Assembly: GCF_034096925.1 (NCBI RefSeq)
Contig: NZ_JAWZSQ010000001.1
Location: forward strand, 434,001 to 498,000
Direction of reading: 5' to 3'
From: Patulibacter defluvii
GTDB taxonomy: Bacteria > Actinomycetota > Thermoleophilia > Solirubrobacterales > Solirubrobacteraceae
DNA: 64,000 bases
Below, in pieces: positions 26,762 through 35,600 of the stretch. How positions within the stretch are numbered: position 1 is the first letter of the stretch; each line of letters starts with the position of its first letter. The notes below the pieces were generated by a model. It saw only the letters and a program-made list of their open reading frames with translations, made no database searches and had not been told where the DNA came from. The position numbers and the translations under genes are program-made.

Positions 26762-27283
26762 TCAGCCCTCGTCGGGCAGGCGGACCTCGCGCAGGGTGCC
26801 GGTCTCGACCTCGAAGACGAAGCCGCGGACCAGGTCCTTGTGGGGCAGGAAGGGGCTGGCCAGCACCCGCCGGATCGACTGCCGCAGATCGGCGTCCAGG
26901 TCCTGGAAGCTCTCCGGCGACCACGGCGGCTTGTAGCCGGTCTGCTCCAGCAGCTCGTTGCGGAGGTCGTCGTCGGTGTAGGTCAGCTGCCCGCACTGGG
27001 TGTGGTGGACGAGCAGGATCTCGCGGGTCCCAAGCTTCCGCTGCGAGATCGCCAGCGAGCGGATCACGTCGTCGGTGACCACGCCGCCGGCGTTGCGGAT
27101 CAGGTGCGCGTCGCCGATGTCGAGCCCGAACAGCCCGAACAGGTCGAGCCGGGCGTCCATGCACGTCACGACGGCCACGTGGCGGCGCGGCCGCGGCGTG
27201 TCGTACGGCGTGTAGCGCTCGGCGAAGCTCTCGGCGTGCTGGATCAGGTCGGGCGTCTGGGCCCGGTGCTGCTCGTCGGTCAT
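26762..27283 (-). CDS. Beta-class carbonic anhydrase
   Basis: A 173-residue zinc enzyme for CO2/bicarbonate interconversion. Zinc ligands Cys41, His94 and Cys97 (VTCMDARLD and VHHTQCG) and the Asp43-Arg45 dyad are intact. The N-terminal YTPYDTPRPRRHVAVVT and the internal GDAHLIRNAGGVVTDDVIRSL match the short mycobacterial Rv1284-like type. GGAGGACCGCG precedes ATG 27283. It is transcribed away from a hairpin-rich leader of about 160 bases. Confidence 0.94.
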   Translation of the reverse strand: MTDEQHRAQTPDLIQHAESFAERYTPYDTPRPRRHVAVVTCMDARLDLFGLFGLDIGDAHLIRNAGGVVTDDVIRSLAISQRKLGTREILLVHHTQCGQLTYTDDDLRNELLEQTGYKPPWSPESFQDLDADLRQSIRRVLASPFLPHKDLVRGFVFEVETGTLREVRLPDEG

Positions 27284-27355
27284 CGCGGTCCTCCGGTCGT
27301 ACGGCCGGGCGAACGATATTGCGCGACCGTCCGTTCGGCGGTCCCGGAGGGAGAA

Positions 27356-27400
27356 GATCCCCCCGTTCGCACCGAGATGGGTCGGCGCGGACGGGGGGTC
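27356..27400. terminator. Hairpin between tauE-like gene and carbonic anhydrase gene
   Basis: GATCCCCCCGTTCGC pairs with GCGGACGGGGGGTC across a 16-nt loop. It can terminate the upstream minus-strand tauE-like gene or be a leader structure of the carbonic anhydrase mRNA. The flanking 27401-27449 shows only a smaller GTCCGG/CCGGAC hairpin. Confidence 0.5.
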
Positions 27401-27449
27401 TCCTGTTCTCCCCGGTGGTCCGGCAGCGCTCCGGACCCGGCGATCACCA

Positions 27450-28277
27450 CTATATACGTATTTCAGATCGGAAATCAATAGATTCGGGCGCGGCGGCCCG
27501 CTGGCGGCGGCGGACGCGGCGCGTCAGCTGGACCGCGGTGAACAACAGCAGCAGCGCGAACAGCACCTGGACCGTCCGCGCCGGCAGCGCGTTGACCAGC
27601 GCCACGCCGGCCACCACCCCGGGCAGCGCGCCGAGCCCCAGCAGCAGCCCCGCGGAGACGTCGAGGTTGCCGTAGCGGCGCTGGGCGAGGGCCCCGGCCA
27701 GCGACACGGGGACGATCGCCAGCAGTGACGTCGCCGCCGCCTCGACCGGCGCCAGGCCCAGCAGCAGCACCAGCGTCGGGACGAAGATCGAGCCGCCGCC
27801 GACCCCGACCAGGCCCGAGAGCGCCCCGGCCAGCACCCCGATCGCGCCCGCCGCCACGTAGGCCGTCGCGCTCGGGCTGCCGCCGGCGGTGGTCGGCTCG
27901 GCGCCGGTCAGCAGCCAGACCGCCACCGCCACCAGCAGCCCGGCGAAGGCCAGCGAGATCGCCCGCGTCGGGATCCGCTGCTGGAGCGCGGTGCCGAGCA
28001 GCGCGCCGGCGACCGCCGGCACGCCGACCAGCAGCGCCGGGCCGGCCTGCAGGTGCCCGTGGCCGGACTGGAGCGCGGCACCGGCCGCGGCCATCAGCAC
28101 GATCGCCAGCAGCGAGGCGGCGGTCGCCCGCCGCTCGTCGAAGCCGGGCAGGAGCAGCAGCAGCGGGACCATCACCGTGCCGCCGCCGACCCCGAAGAGG
28201 GCCGAGAAGCCGCCCGCGAGGACGCCGATCGCCAGCAGGCGGGTGGACCGACGGGTGAGGATCGGCGCGGGGCTCAT
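27450..28277 (-). CDS. TauE/SafE-family anion exporter (copy 1)
   Basis: A 275-residue integral membrane protein with about eight TM segments in two repeats, each opening with the family signature: GGFSALFGVGGGTVMVPLLL and ALSGLVGVGGGSIFVPTLVL. Family members export sulfite, sulfoacetate or related organosulfur anions. The last codons run into an A/T-rich patch (27450-27485) and the tail reads SIDFRSEIRI. TAGCGT lies 8 nt before ATG 28277 (leaderless). It is divergent from a LysR regulator that probably controls it. A paralogue is at 38223-39014. Confidence 0.9.
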   Translation of the reverse strand: MSPAPILTRRSTRLLAIGVLAGGFSALFGVGGGTVMVPLLLLLPGFDERRATAASLLAIVLMAAAGAALQSGHGHLQAGPALLVGVPAVAGALLGTALQQRIPTRAISLAFAGLLVAVAVWLLTGAEPTTAGGSPSATAYVAAGAIGVLAGALSGLVGVGGGSIFVPTLVLLLGLAPVEAAATSLLAIVPVSLAGALAQRRYGNLDVSAGLLLGLGALPGVVAGVALVNALPARTVQVLFALLLLFTAVQLTRRVRRRQRAAAPESIDFRSEIRI

Positions 28278-28349
28278 CCCGTTCGACGCTAGGCCGCGCG
28301 GCTTGATCCGTCCAATGCATCATTTCGCTGGCTATCTTTCGGTTCGAGC

Positions 28350-29258
28350 ATGAGTGATCTGCGGCTGGAGGATCTGCGCTGGTTCGTCGAGGTGGCCGAG
28401 CGCGAGCACGTCTCGCAGGCCGCCGCGGCGCTCCACGTCAGCCAGCCGGCGCTGTCGCGGTCGGTCGCGCGGGTCGAGGCCTGGGCCGGCGTCCCGCTGC
28501 TCGACCGGGTCGGCCGCGGGGTGCGGCTGAACGCCCAGGGGCAGGCGCTGGTCGAGCACCTGCGGCGGGCGGCGGCCGAGGTCGACGCCGGCCGCGACCG
28601 GGTCCGGCAGGCGGCGGGGCTCGACCGCGGGCGGCTGCGGCTGGCCTTCCAGCACACCCTCGGCACCTGGCTGGTGCCGGAGCTGCTGGCCCGCTATCGC
28701 GAGCACCACCCGACGGTCGACGTGCGGCTGCGCGAGGACAGCCGCGCGCGGTTGCTGGACGCGCTCGCCGACGGCGAGCTCGACCTGGCGCTGGTCAGCC
28801 CGGTGCCCGACGACGACCGGCTGGCCTGGCACCCGCTGCGGGTCGAGCCGCTGCGGCTGCTGCTGCCGCCGGGCCACCCGCTGGAGGGGCGGCCGCGGAT
28901 CGCGATGGCCGAGCTGGCCGATGAGTCGTTCGCGGCGCTCCACCACGGCTACGGCCTGCGGACGCTCTTCGAGCAGCTCTGCGCCCGGGCCGGCTTCGTG
29001 CCCCGGATCGTGCTCGAGACGTCGAGCTTCGCGACCCTCGTCGGCCTGGTCGTGGCCGGCCACGGGCTGGCGGTGCTGCCGCCGCCGGGACCGGGCGAGG
29101 CGCCGCCGGGGCGTCCGCCGACGGCGGCGGCGATCGACGATCCCGACGCGACCCGCACGATCGCGCTCGGCTGGCGGGCCGGCGGCTACCGGCCGCCGGC
29201 GGTCGAGGCGTTCCGCGAGCTGGCCGCCGCCTGGGCGGACGAGCAGCGGGCGGGCTGA
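28350..29258 (+). CDS. LysR-family transcriptional regulator
   Basis: A 302-residue LTTR. The HTH (residues 5-65) reads LRWFVEVAEREHVSQAAAALHVSQPALSRSV in pieces, and the periplasmic-binding-like effector domain covers about 90-295. It is divergent from the TauE-type exporter across a 72-bp gap containing A/T-rich ATGCATCATTT, a plausible LysR site. An organosulfur or other anion is the natural guess for the effector. No ribosome site is visible before ATG 28350. Confidence 0.9.
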   Translation: MSDLRLEDLRWFVEVAEREHVSQAAAALHVSQPALSRSVARVEAWAGVPLLDRVGRGVRLNAQGQALVEHLRRAAAEVDAGRDRVRQAAGLDRGRLRLAFQHTLGTWLVPELLARYREHHPTVDVRLREDSRARLLDALADGELDLALVSPVPDDDRLAWHPLRVEPLRLLLPPGHPLEGRPRIAMAELADESFAALHHGYGLRTLFEQLCARAGFVPRIVLETSSFATLVGLVVAGHGLAVLPPPGPGEAPPGRPPTAAAIDDPDATRTIALGWRAGGYRPPAVEAFRELAAAWADEQRAG

Positions 29259-29266
29259 GCCGGGAC

Positions 29267-29290
29267 CGGCCGCGCCCGCGTCCGCGGCCG
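29267..29290. terminator. Hairpin between convergent lysR and mrp
   Basis: CGGCCGC (29267-29273) pairs with GCGGCCG (29284-29290) across a 10-nt G/C loop in the 33-bp gap. Confidence 0.5.
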
Positions 29291-29291
29291 A

Positions 29292-30440
29292 TCAGGCCAT
29301 CGGCAGCGAGGCGCCCTGCGGCTCGTGCTGCATCACCGGCAGCTCAGGCAGCTCCTGCAGGATCGGCGGCAGCTCGGGCGTGGCCGCGATCAGGCCGCGG
29401 GCGGCCTGGCGGACGGCCTGCGACGCCGGATCGTCGGGATCGGTCGCCACCAGCGGCTCGCCGGCGTCGGCCTGCTCGCGCAGCGGCATCGTCAGCGGCA
29501 CCTTGCCGAGCAGCGGCAGGTCCAGCTCGCTGGCCAGCTGCTGGCCGCCGCCCTCGCCGAAGATCGCGAACCGCTCGCCGTCCGGGGTGGTGAAGCCGGA
29601 CATGTTCTCGACCACGCCGAGCAGGTCGAGCTCGACCTTGGTCGCCATCTCGGCGGCGCGGCGGGCGACCTTCTGGGCGGTCGGCTGCGGGGTGGTGACG
29701 AGCAGGAAGCGGGCCTGGGGCAGCAGCTGCGCCAGCGTCATCGAGACGTCGCCGGTGCCCGGCGGCAGGTCGATCAGCAGGTAGTCGAGGGCGCCCCAGT
29801 CGACGTCCTCGAGGAACTGGGTCAGCGCCTTGTGCAGCATCGGGCCGCGCCAGACGACGGCGCTGTCCTCGGCGACGAAGAAGCCGATCGACATCACCTT
29901 CAGGCCGTGGGCCTCGAGCGGCAGGATCTTGCGCTCGGCCGAGACCGGCGGGCGCTCGGCGCCGAGGCCCAGCATCCGCGGGATCGAGTAGCCCCAGACG
30001 TCGGCGTCGAGGACCCCGACCGCCTTGCCCTCGGCGGCCAGCGCGGCGGCCAGGTTGACGGTCAGCGTCGACTTGCCGACGCCGCCCTTGCCCGAGCCGA
30101 CGCAGATCACGTTGGCGACCTGGGCCAGCGACGCCTTCGAGCCGTCGGGGAGCCCGCTCTTCATCCCGAGCCGCTTCTGGAGCGCGGCCTTCTCCTCGGG
30201 GGAGAGGACGTCGAAGTCGACCCCGATCTCGTCGACGCCGAGCTCGCGGACGGCCTTGCGGACGGCGACGACGAAGTGGTTGCGCAGCGGGCAGCCGCCG
30301 GTCGTCAGCGAGATGGTGACGTCGACGCGGCCGTCGCCGATCGCGACTTCGCGGACCATGCCGAGCTCGACGACGTTCTTGCGGAGCTCGGGGTCGATCA
30401 CCGACTCGAGCGCCTGGAGGATCTCCTCGCGCGTGGGCAT
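29292..30440 (-). CDS. mrp: Mrp/ApbC-family P-loop ATPase, iron-sulfur carrier
   Basis: A 382-residue MinD-superfamily ATPase that delivers Fe-S clusters to apoproteins. An N-terminal MIP18/DUF59 domain (residues 1-90) is followed by the deviant Walker A SGKGGVGKST (116-125) and LIDLPPGTGDVSMTLAQ. The CxxC that bridges the cluster in E. coli Mrp is replaced by MSGFTTPDGERFAIFGEGGG; the only cysteines I see are near residues 50 and 103. I believe this loss is common in actinobacterial Mrp proteins. It is convergent with lysR. Confidence 0.92.
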   Translation of the reverse strand: MPTREEILQALESVIDPELRKNVVELGMVREVAIGDGRVDVTISLTTGGCPLRNHFVVAVRKAVRELGVDEIGVDFDVLSPEEKAALQKRLGMKSGLPDGSKASLAQVANVICVGSGKGGVGKSTLTVNLAAALAAEGKAVGVLDADVWGYSIPRMLGLGAERPPVSAERKILPLEAHGLKVMSIGFFVAEDSAVVWRGPMLHKALTQFLEDVDWGALDYLLIDLPPGTGDVSMTLAQLLPQARFLLVTTPQPTAQKVARRAAEMATKVELDLLGVVENMSGFTTPDGERFAIFGEGGGQQLASELDLPLLGKVPLTMPLREQADAGEPLVATDPDDPASQAVRQAARGLIAATPELPPILQELPELPVMQHEPQGASLPMA

Positions 30441-30502
30441 CCATCGATTGTGACAGGACGCCGTCCCCGGCCCGCGCTGGCGGGGAGCGGCCCGGGAACG
30501 AC

Positions 30503-30532
30503 GAACGCCCGGTGCGGGTGCACCGGGCGTTC
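30503..30532 (-). terminator. Distal terminator hairpin of the H1-like gene
   Basis: GAACGCCCGGTGC-GGGT-GCACCGGGCGTTC, 13-bp perfect stem with a 4-nt loop, between the H1-like gene stop (30631) and mrp start. Confidence 0.75.
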
Positions 30533-30536
30533 GCGC

Positions 30537-30576
30537 GATCCCCGCGCGGAGAGAGAGGAGGAGCTACGCGGGGATC
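30537..30576 (-). terminator. Second hairpin after the H1-like gene
   Basis: GATCCCCGCG (30537-30546) pairs with CGCGGGGATC (30567-30576) across a purine-rich 20-nt loop. Further small hairpins lie at 30577-30620. The 190-base gap is thus almost wholly structured. Confidence 0.55.
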
Positions 30577-30630
30577 CCCCTCGCGAACGAGGGAAGCTGG
30601 TGGCGCCGCCGGAGCGGCGCGGGGACGGGA

Positions 30631-31500
30631 CTACGCCAGCGCGCGGACGCGCTTCTGGGCCTTGCCGGCGACCTCGCTGACCCGGGCCTGGGCCTGCGAG
30701 ACGCGCTTCGGCAGCTCGCTGCGCAGCTCGGCGACCTTCGGCAGCTCGACCTTGCGCAGCTCGAAGTCGCCGACCTTCGGCAGGTCGTTCAGACGCGCCT
30801 CGACCTTGGCCCGGCGCTCGCGCAGCTCGCGCTCGACCTGGGTGCGGGTGCGCTTGACGTCGCGCTCGAGGTCCTGGCGGGCCTTGAGGCCGCGCTTCTC
30901 GAACGTCTTCAGCTGCGACTCGATCGCCTTGCGACGGTCGGACGCCTGCTTGCGGGCGGCGTCGGCCTGCTTCTTGGCGCTCTCGCGGCGGCTCTCGACC
31001 TGCTTGGTGGCGGCGTCGCGGGCCTCGAGCACGGCGCCGACCGGGATCAGGACGGCCTTCTCGGCGAGGGCTTGGGCGCGATCGGCGGCCTGCTCGACCT
31101 GCTTGCTCGCGGCGGCGCGGGCCTCGGTGGCGGTCTTGCGGGCGTCGTCGACGTTGCGCGGGGCCTTGTCGACGGCGGCGGTGACGGTCTCGCGGGCCTT
31201 GGTGGCCAGCTCCTGGACGCTCTGCGTGGCGGCGGCGACGCGCGACTCGGCCTTGACGGCGACCTTCTCGGTCTTCGTCGCGGCGGTCTTCGCCTTGGTC
31301 GCGGCGGCGGTCTTCGCGGCGGCGGGCTTGCGCGTGGTGGTCCGCTTGGCGGCGGGCTTGCGCGCGGTCGTCTTCGCGGCCGGCTTGCGGGCGGTGGTCG
31401 CCTTCGCGGCGGCGGGCTTGCGAGCGGCGGGCTTGCGCGTCGTCGCCTTGGCGGTGCCGGTGGCCGGCGTCGCCTTGGGGGTGCTGGGGGTGTCGGCCAT
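30631..31500 (-). CDS. Histone-H1-like Lys/Ala-rich protein with coiled-coil C-terminus
   Basis: A 289-residue highly basic protein. Residues 1-75 are Pro/Ala/Lys repeats (ARKPAA, TRKPAAAK) like histone H1 tails and bacterial Hc1/AlgP-type proteins. Residues 80-250 are predicted long helices rich in Ala/Arg/Glu (ARDAATKQVESRRESAKKQ) resembling HBHA and phasins; a hydrophobic break (KAVLIPVGAVLEA) lies near residue 150. DNA binding through the tail is likely; bundling or polymer-granule coating is possible. It has a strong promoter (TTGTAA-N17-TACATT) and a multi-hairpin 3' end, which fit an abundant single-gene product. Confidence 0.85.
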   Translation of the reverse strand: MADTPSTPKATPATGTAKATTRKPAARKPAAAKATTARKPAAKTTARKPAAKRTTTRKPAAAKTAAATKAKTAATKTEKVAVKAESRVAAATQSVQELATKARETVTAAVDKAPRNVDDARKTATEARAAASKQVEQAADRAQALAEKAVLIPVGAVLEARDAATKQVESRRESAKKQADAARKQASDRRKAIESQLKTFEKRGLKARQDLERDVKRTRTQVERELRERRAKVEARLNDLPKVGDFELRKVELPKVAELRSELPKRVSQAQARVSEVAGKAQKRVRALA

Positions 31501-31529
31501 CAGATGTCCTTAGAAGTAAGTTCCACTCG

Positions 31530-31558
31530 AATGTAGCAGCGAACACCTGTTCTTACAA
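31530..31558 (-). promoter_or_regulatory. Promoter of the H1-like gene
   Basis: On the minus strand, TTGTAA (31558-31553) and TACATT (31535-31530) are separated by 17 nt. This is a near-ideal housekeeping promoter in an A/T-rich patch, about 30 bases before the ATG. Confidence 0.8.
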
Positions 31559-31620
31559 AGCCGGCCGCGAGGGGTTACAGGAGATGGCGGCGGAATCGCG
31601 CGCCGCGCCGGTCGCCCACG

Positions 31621-31666
31621 GTGACGTTCCGGTCGCTGAGCGTCCGGAACGTCACAGCCGGCGGGG
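31621..31666. repeat. Dispersed hairpin repeat, copy 1
   Basis: GTGACGTTCCGG-N11-CCGGAACGTCAC forms a perfect 12-bp stem, followed by AGCCGGCGGGG. The reverse complement of the element at 49618-49663 matches it at 40 of 46 positions. It lies between the H1-like promoter and the end of the inositol-monophosphatase-family gene. Confidence 0.7.
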
Positions 31667-31698
31667 TGGTCGGCCGGGCGGGGCGGGCCGCCCGCCCC

Positions 31699-32571
31699 CT
31701 ACGCCGCCGGCGGCAGCTCCGCCACGCGCGCCAGGCCGGCGGCGGAGCGGGCGGCGACGACCGGCACGTGCGGCGCCAGGTCGAGCGGGGCGGCGAGCGG
31801 GTCGTCGAGCGAGCCGAAGGCGACCAGGCCGCCGGACTCGCGGACGATCAGCTGGCCGGCGGCGACGTCGACGGCGCGGCAGCGGCGCAGCGAGGCCATC
31901 CCGTCGACCCGCCCGCCCGCCACCTGGCAGAGGGCGAGCGCGGTGGCGCCGATCGCGCGCAGGCGGTGGACGTGGGCGGTCAGGGCGGGCCCGGCGGCGA
32001 GCACGTGGCGGGGGTCCGCCGACTCGATCGCCACCAGCTCGAGCAGGCCGCGGCTGGTGATCCGCTCGCTCTCCGGGGCCACCACCGGCGTGCCGTCGAG
32101 CTGGGCGCCGCCGTCGCGGACCGCGGTCCAGCGCTCGCCCCGCAGGCTCCCGACCTCGGCCACCAGGCCGCAGACGACGTCGGCCATCGTGCCCCGCCGG
32201 GCGACGTCCTCGCCGACCGCCAGCGCCAGCGAGACCGCGTGCTGGGGCAGGCCGCGCTTGGCGTTGGTCGAGCCGTCGATCGGGTCGATCACCACCAGCG
32301 CGTCGGGCGAGCCGTAGTCGACCGTCCCGCGCTCCTCGGAGAGCGCCGTGAAGCGGGCGCCGGCCGCGTGGAGGCCGTCCAGCTCGTCGAAGATCGCGCC
32401 CTCGGCGTCGGCGTCGATCACCAGCGTGCGGTCGCCGCCCTCGCCGCGGGTGCCGGTCTCCACCAGCCGCTGGGGGCCGCTGCAGCGCCGCAGGCCCTCG
32501 GCCACCCGATCCGTCGCCCGCTGGAACGTGGCCATCCACGTCGCGGGATCGGGCAGGGGAGCGGCGGCCAT
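31699..32571 (-). CDS. Inositol-monophosphatase-family phosphatase
   Basis: A 290-residue Mg-dependent phosphatase. The family motif VVIDPIDGSTNAKRG supplies the metal-binding Asp residues, and an upstream Glu (ALSEERGT) and VDVAAGQLIVRESGG near the C-terminus complete the fold. Substrates in the family include inositol phosphate, histidinol phosphate, PAP and fructose bisphosphate; sequence alone does not choose. ATG 32571 was picked because TACGAT lies 8 nt upstream. It is divergent from the helicase-nuclease gene. Confidence 0.88.
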   Translation of the reverse strand: MAAAPLPDPATWMATFQRATDRVAEGLRRCSGPQRLVETGTRGEGGDRTLVIDADAEGAIFDELDGLHAAGARFTALSEERGTVDYGSPDALVVIDPIDGSTNAKRGLPQHAVSLALAVGEDVARRGTMADVVCGLVAEVGSLRGERWTAVRDGGAQLDGTPVVAPESERITSRGLLELVAIESADPRHVLAAGPALTAHVHRLRAIGATALALCQVAGGRVDGMASLRRCRAVDVAAGQLIVRESGGLVAFGSLDDPLAAPLDLAPHVPVVAARSAAGLARVAELPPAA

Positions 32572-32647
32572 CTCGTTCCATCGTAGATGGTCGCCGCGCG
32601 GGCTCCGGTCGCCCGCTGCAGCGCCGCATCCACCGCCGGGGTCGGTC

Positions 32648-35600
32648 ATGCAGCAGACTGGGGGAGTGGCCGAACCGCTCGAGGGACTCTCCGACGCGCA
32701 GGTGCGTGCGGCGACGCTCGACCCGTCGCCCACGGACGCCGATCGCGGCGCGCCGCTGCTGATCCGCGGCGCCGCCGGCACCGGCAAGAGCGTCGCGCTC
32801 GCCGCCCGCGCCGCCTGGCTGGCGACCGCCGCCGGGATCGACCCGTCGCGGATCGTGCTGCTGGTGGCGACCCCGGCCGCCGTCGCCCGCAGCCGCCGGC
32901 GGCTGCGGGAGCGGCTCGGCCCGGCCGCCGCCGACGTCGTCGTCACGACCCTGCCCGACCTCTGCCACCGGCTGCTGCGCGACGCCGCCGCCGAGGCCGG
33001 GATCGACCCCTTCGTCGTCCCCGCCACCCGCACCGAGCGGGTCGCGCTGCTGCTGGAGCACCGCGAGCAGCTGGGGCTGCTGCACCACGACAACGGCCCC
33101 GCGCCGATCCCGCTGCTGGCCGCCGCGATCGCCCGCATCGACCGCCTGAAGGAGTCGCTGGCCGACGCCGCCACCGTCAGCGCCTGGGCGGCACGGCTGG
33201 CCGACACCGACCCCCGCGCCCCCCGCGAGCGCGAGTTCGCCGCGCTGCTGCGGCTGCACGACCACGTGCTCCGCGAGCGGGGCCTGATCGACCACGGCGA
33301 CCTGATGCTGCGGCTGCTCGACCTGCTCCAGCGCGACGGCGCCGCCGCACACCGGCTCGCCGGCCAGGTCGGGCACCTGCTGGTCGACGACGTCCAGGAC
33401 CTGCCGACCGCCGGGATGCGGGTGCTCGACGCGCTCGCCGCCGCCGGCTCGGGGCTGAGCGCGGCCGGCGACGACGACCAGGCGATCCGCCGCGTCCGCG
33501 CCGCCGCCAGCCGCAACCTGCGCGACCTCGCGCTCCGCCACGGCGACCTCCACACCGTCACCCTCGAACGCTCGTGGCGCTGCCCCGAGCAGGTGCTGCG
33601 GGCCGCCGAGGCGGTCGTCGAGCCGGCCGCCGACCGGCTCGCCCGCCGCTGGCACGCGCCCTCCGGCGGCCAGGTCCGCTTCTGGCGCGCGGCGACCGAG
33701 CGGGCCCAGGCCCAGGTCGCCGCCGGCGAGGTCGAGCGGCTGCTGCGCGAGGGCACCGCCCCCGAGCGGATCGCGATCCTCGTCGGCTCGGTCCGGCGCG
33801 AGGGCGGGCCGATCGTGGCCGCGCTGGAGGAGCGGGCGATCCCCTGCCGGCTCGGCGGCGAGGGCGCCTTCCTGGAGCGGGTCGAGGTCCGCGACGTGCT
33901 CGCCTGGCTGCGGGTGCTGCTCGACCCGGCCGACGCCCCGGCCCTCAGCCGCGCGCTGGCCCGGCCGCCGATCGACCTCCGCTCCGCCGACCTCGCGCGC
34001 GGGCTGCAGCTGGCCCGCCGGCGCCGCAACGACCTGGTCGACGGGCTCGCCGCCGCGATCGAGTCGCCGCAGCTGGCGCCCGAGGCCCGCGACCGCGTCG
34101 CCGCCTTCCTGCGCCTCTACCGCGCGGCCCAGCGGGCGCTCGACGTCACCCCGCCCGACCAGTTCGTCCACCGCCTGATCGAGCACCTGGGCCTGCGCCG
34201 CCAGCAGCTCTTCGGGGCCTCGGGCGACGTCGTCGAGCGGCTCCGCGACCTGGCCCGGATCGGCGAGCTGGCCGAGCGCCACGTGCGGATCGCGCCCCAG
34301 GCCAGCGCCCGCGACTTCGCCCGCTGGATGGTCACCCTGGCCGACGCCGGCGGCGACCCCGAGGGCAAGGTCGAGGCGGTCCCGTTCGCGGCCGGCGGCG
34401 CCGGTCAGCCCGAGGAGCCGGCGGCCGACGAGCTGGTCGGCGCGGCCGGCGCCGCGGTCCGGGTGCTGCCGCTCGAGGCCGCGCCCGAGCTGGAGCTCGA
34501 CCACGTGCTGGTGCTCGGCCTCCAGGCCAGCCGCCTGGCCGGCCTCTCCGGTGCCCGCCGGCTGGTCGACCCGCTGCCCGAGGACCTGCTGGCCGCCGAC
34601 CTCGGGCCGGCGCCCGCCGACCCCGACGGCGGCCGCGACCAGCCGCAGCGGTTCGCGGTCGACGAGGCCCGGCGGGTGCTCCACGTCGCGATCACCCGCG
34701 CCCGCCAGGGCGTCGTGCTGGCCTTCCCCGCCCGCGCCCCCAGCGGCGCCGACCGCGAGCCGTCGCCGCTGGTCGAGGAGGCCCGCCGCGCCCTCGACGC
34801 CCCCTGGGAGGAGCACGAGGAGCGGCTGTTCGGGCCCGAGGACGCGCTCCACGCCACCTTCCGGACGCTCCGCGACCAGCTGCTGCGCGACGTCGCCACG
34901 ATCGGCGCCCGGCTCGGCGACCTGCGGATGGACACCGACCTCGACGTCGCCCACGGCGTCACCCGCTACCTGGAGCTGGTCAAGGTCGCGGCGCTGATCA
35001 ACCGCGCCGAGGGCCAGGAGGCCGCCGACGCGCTGCCGGCGATCGACGCCGCGATCCGCCAGGCGGCGACCGCGCAGCAGAAGGAGATGCTGCTGACCAG
35101 CGGCCTCGACGACGAGATCCTGACCGACGCCCGCCACGCCGCCGAGCGTGCCGGCGGCCGCGGCGGCGCCGGCGAGCCGTCGCTGGAGCCGTTCCTGCCG
35201 CTGCGGGGCGACGGGGTGGTGCTGTCGGCCGGCGATCTCTCCACCTACCGCGCCTGTCCGCTGCGCTACAAGTTCGCCCGCGTGCTGCGGATCCCGCAGC
35301 AGCCGACCGTCGCCCAGCGGTTCGGGATCGTCGTCCACCAGGTGCTGGAGCGGTGGCACGCCCAGGGCGGCACCCAGCTCGGCGAGCTGCAGGGGCTGCT
35401 GGCCGCCGGCTGGCGCCGCTCGGGCCTGATCGGGGTCGCCGACGAGCAGCGGCTGTGGGGTCGGGCGCAGGAGGCGATGGTCCGGTACCACGCCCGCAAC
35501 GAGGCCGAGGCGTCGAGCCCGATCTGGCTCGAGCGCTCGTTCGAGTTCCAGCTCGGCGACCACACGCTGCGCGGCCGGGTCGACCGGGTCGACCGCCACC

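Noticed and set aside
27450..27485. A/T-rich patch as a possible insertion or integration scar
   Set aside because: It encodes the last residues of the tauE-like protein in frame and has no repeats or target duplication around it.
31290..31450. Repeated GGCGGGCTTGCG-like DNA units
   Set aside because: They are the codons of the KPAA repeats in the H1-like protein, not an intergenic repeat array.
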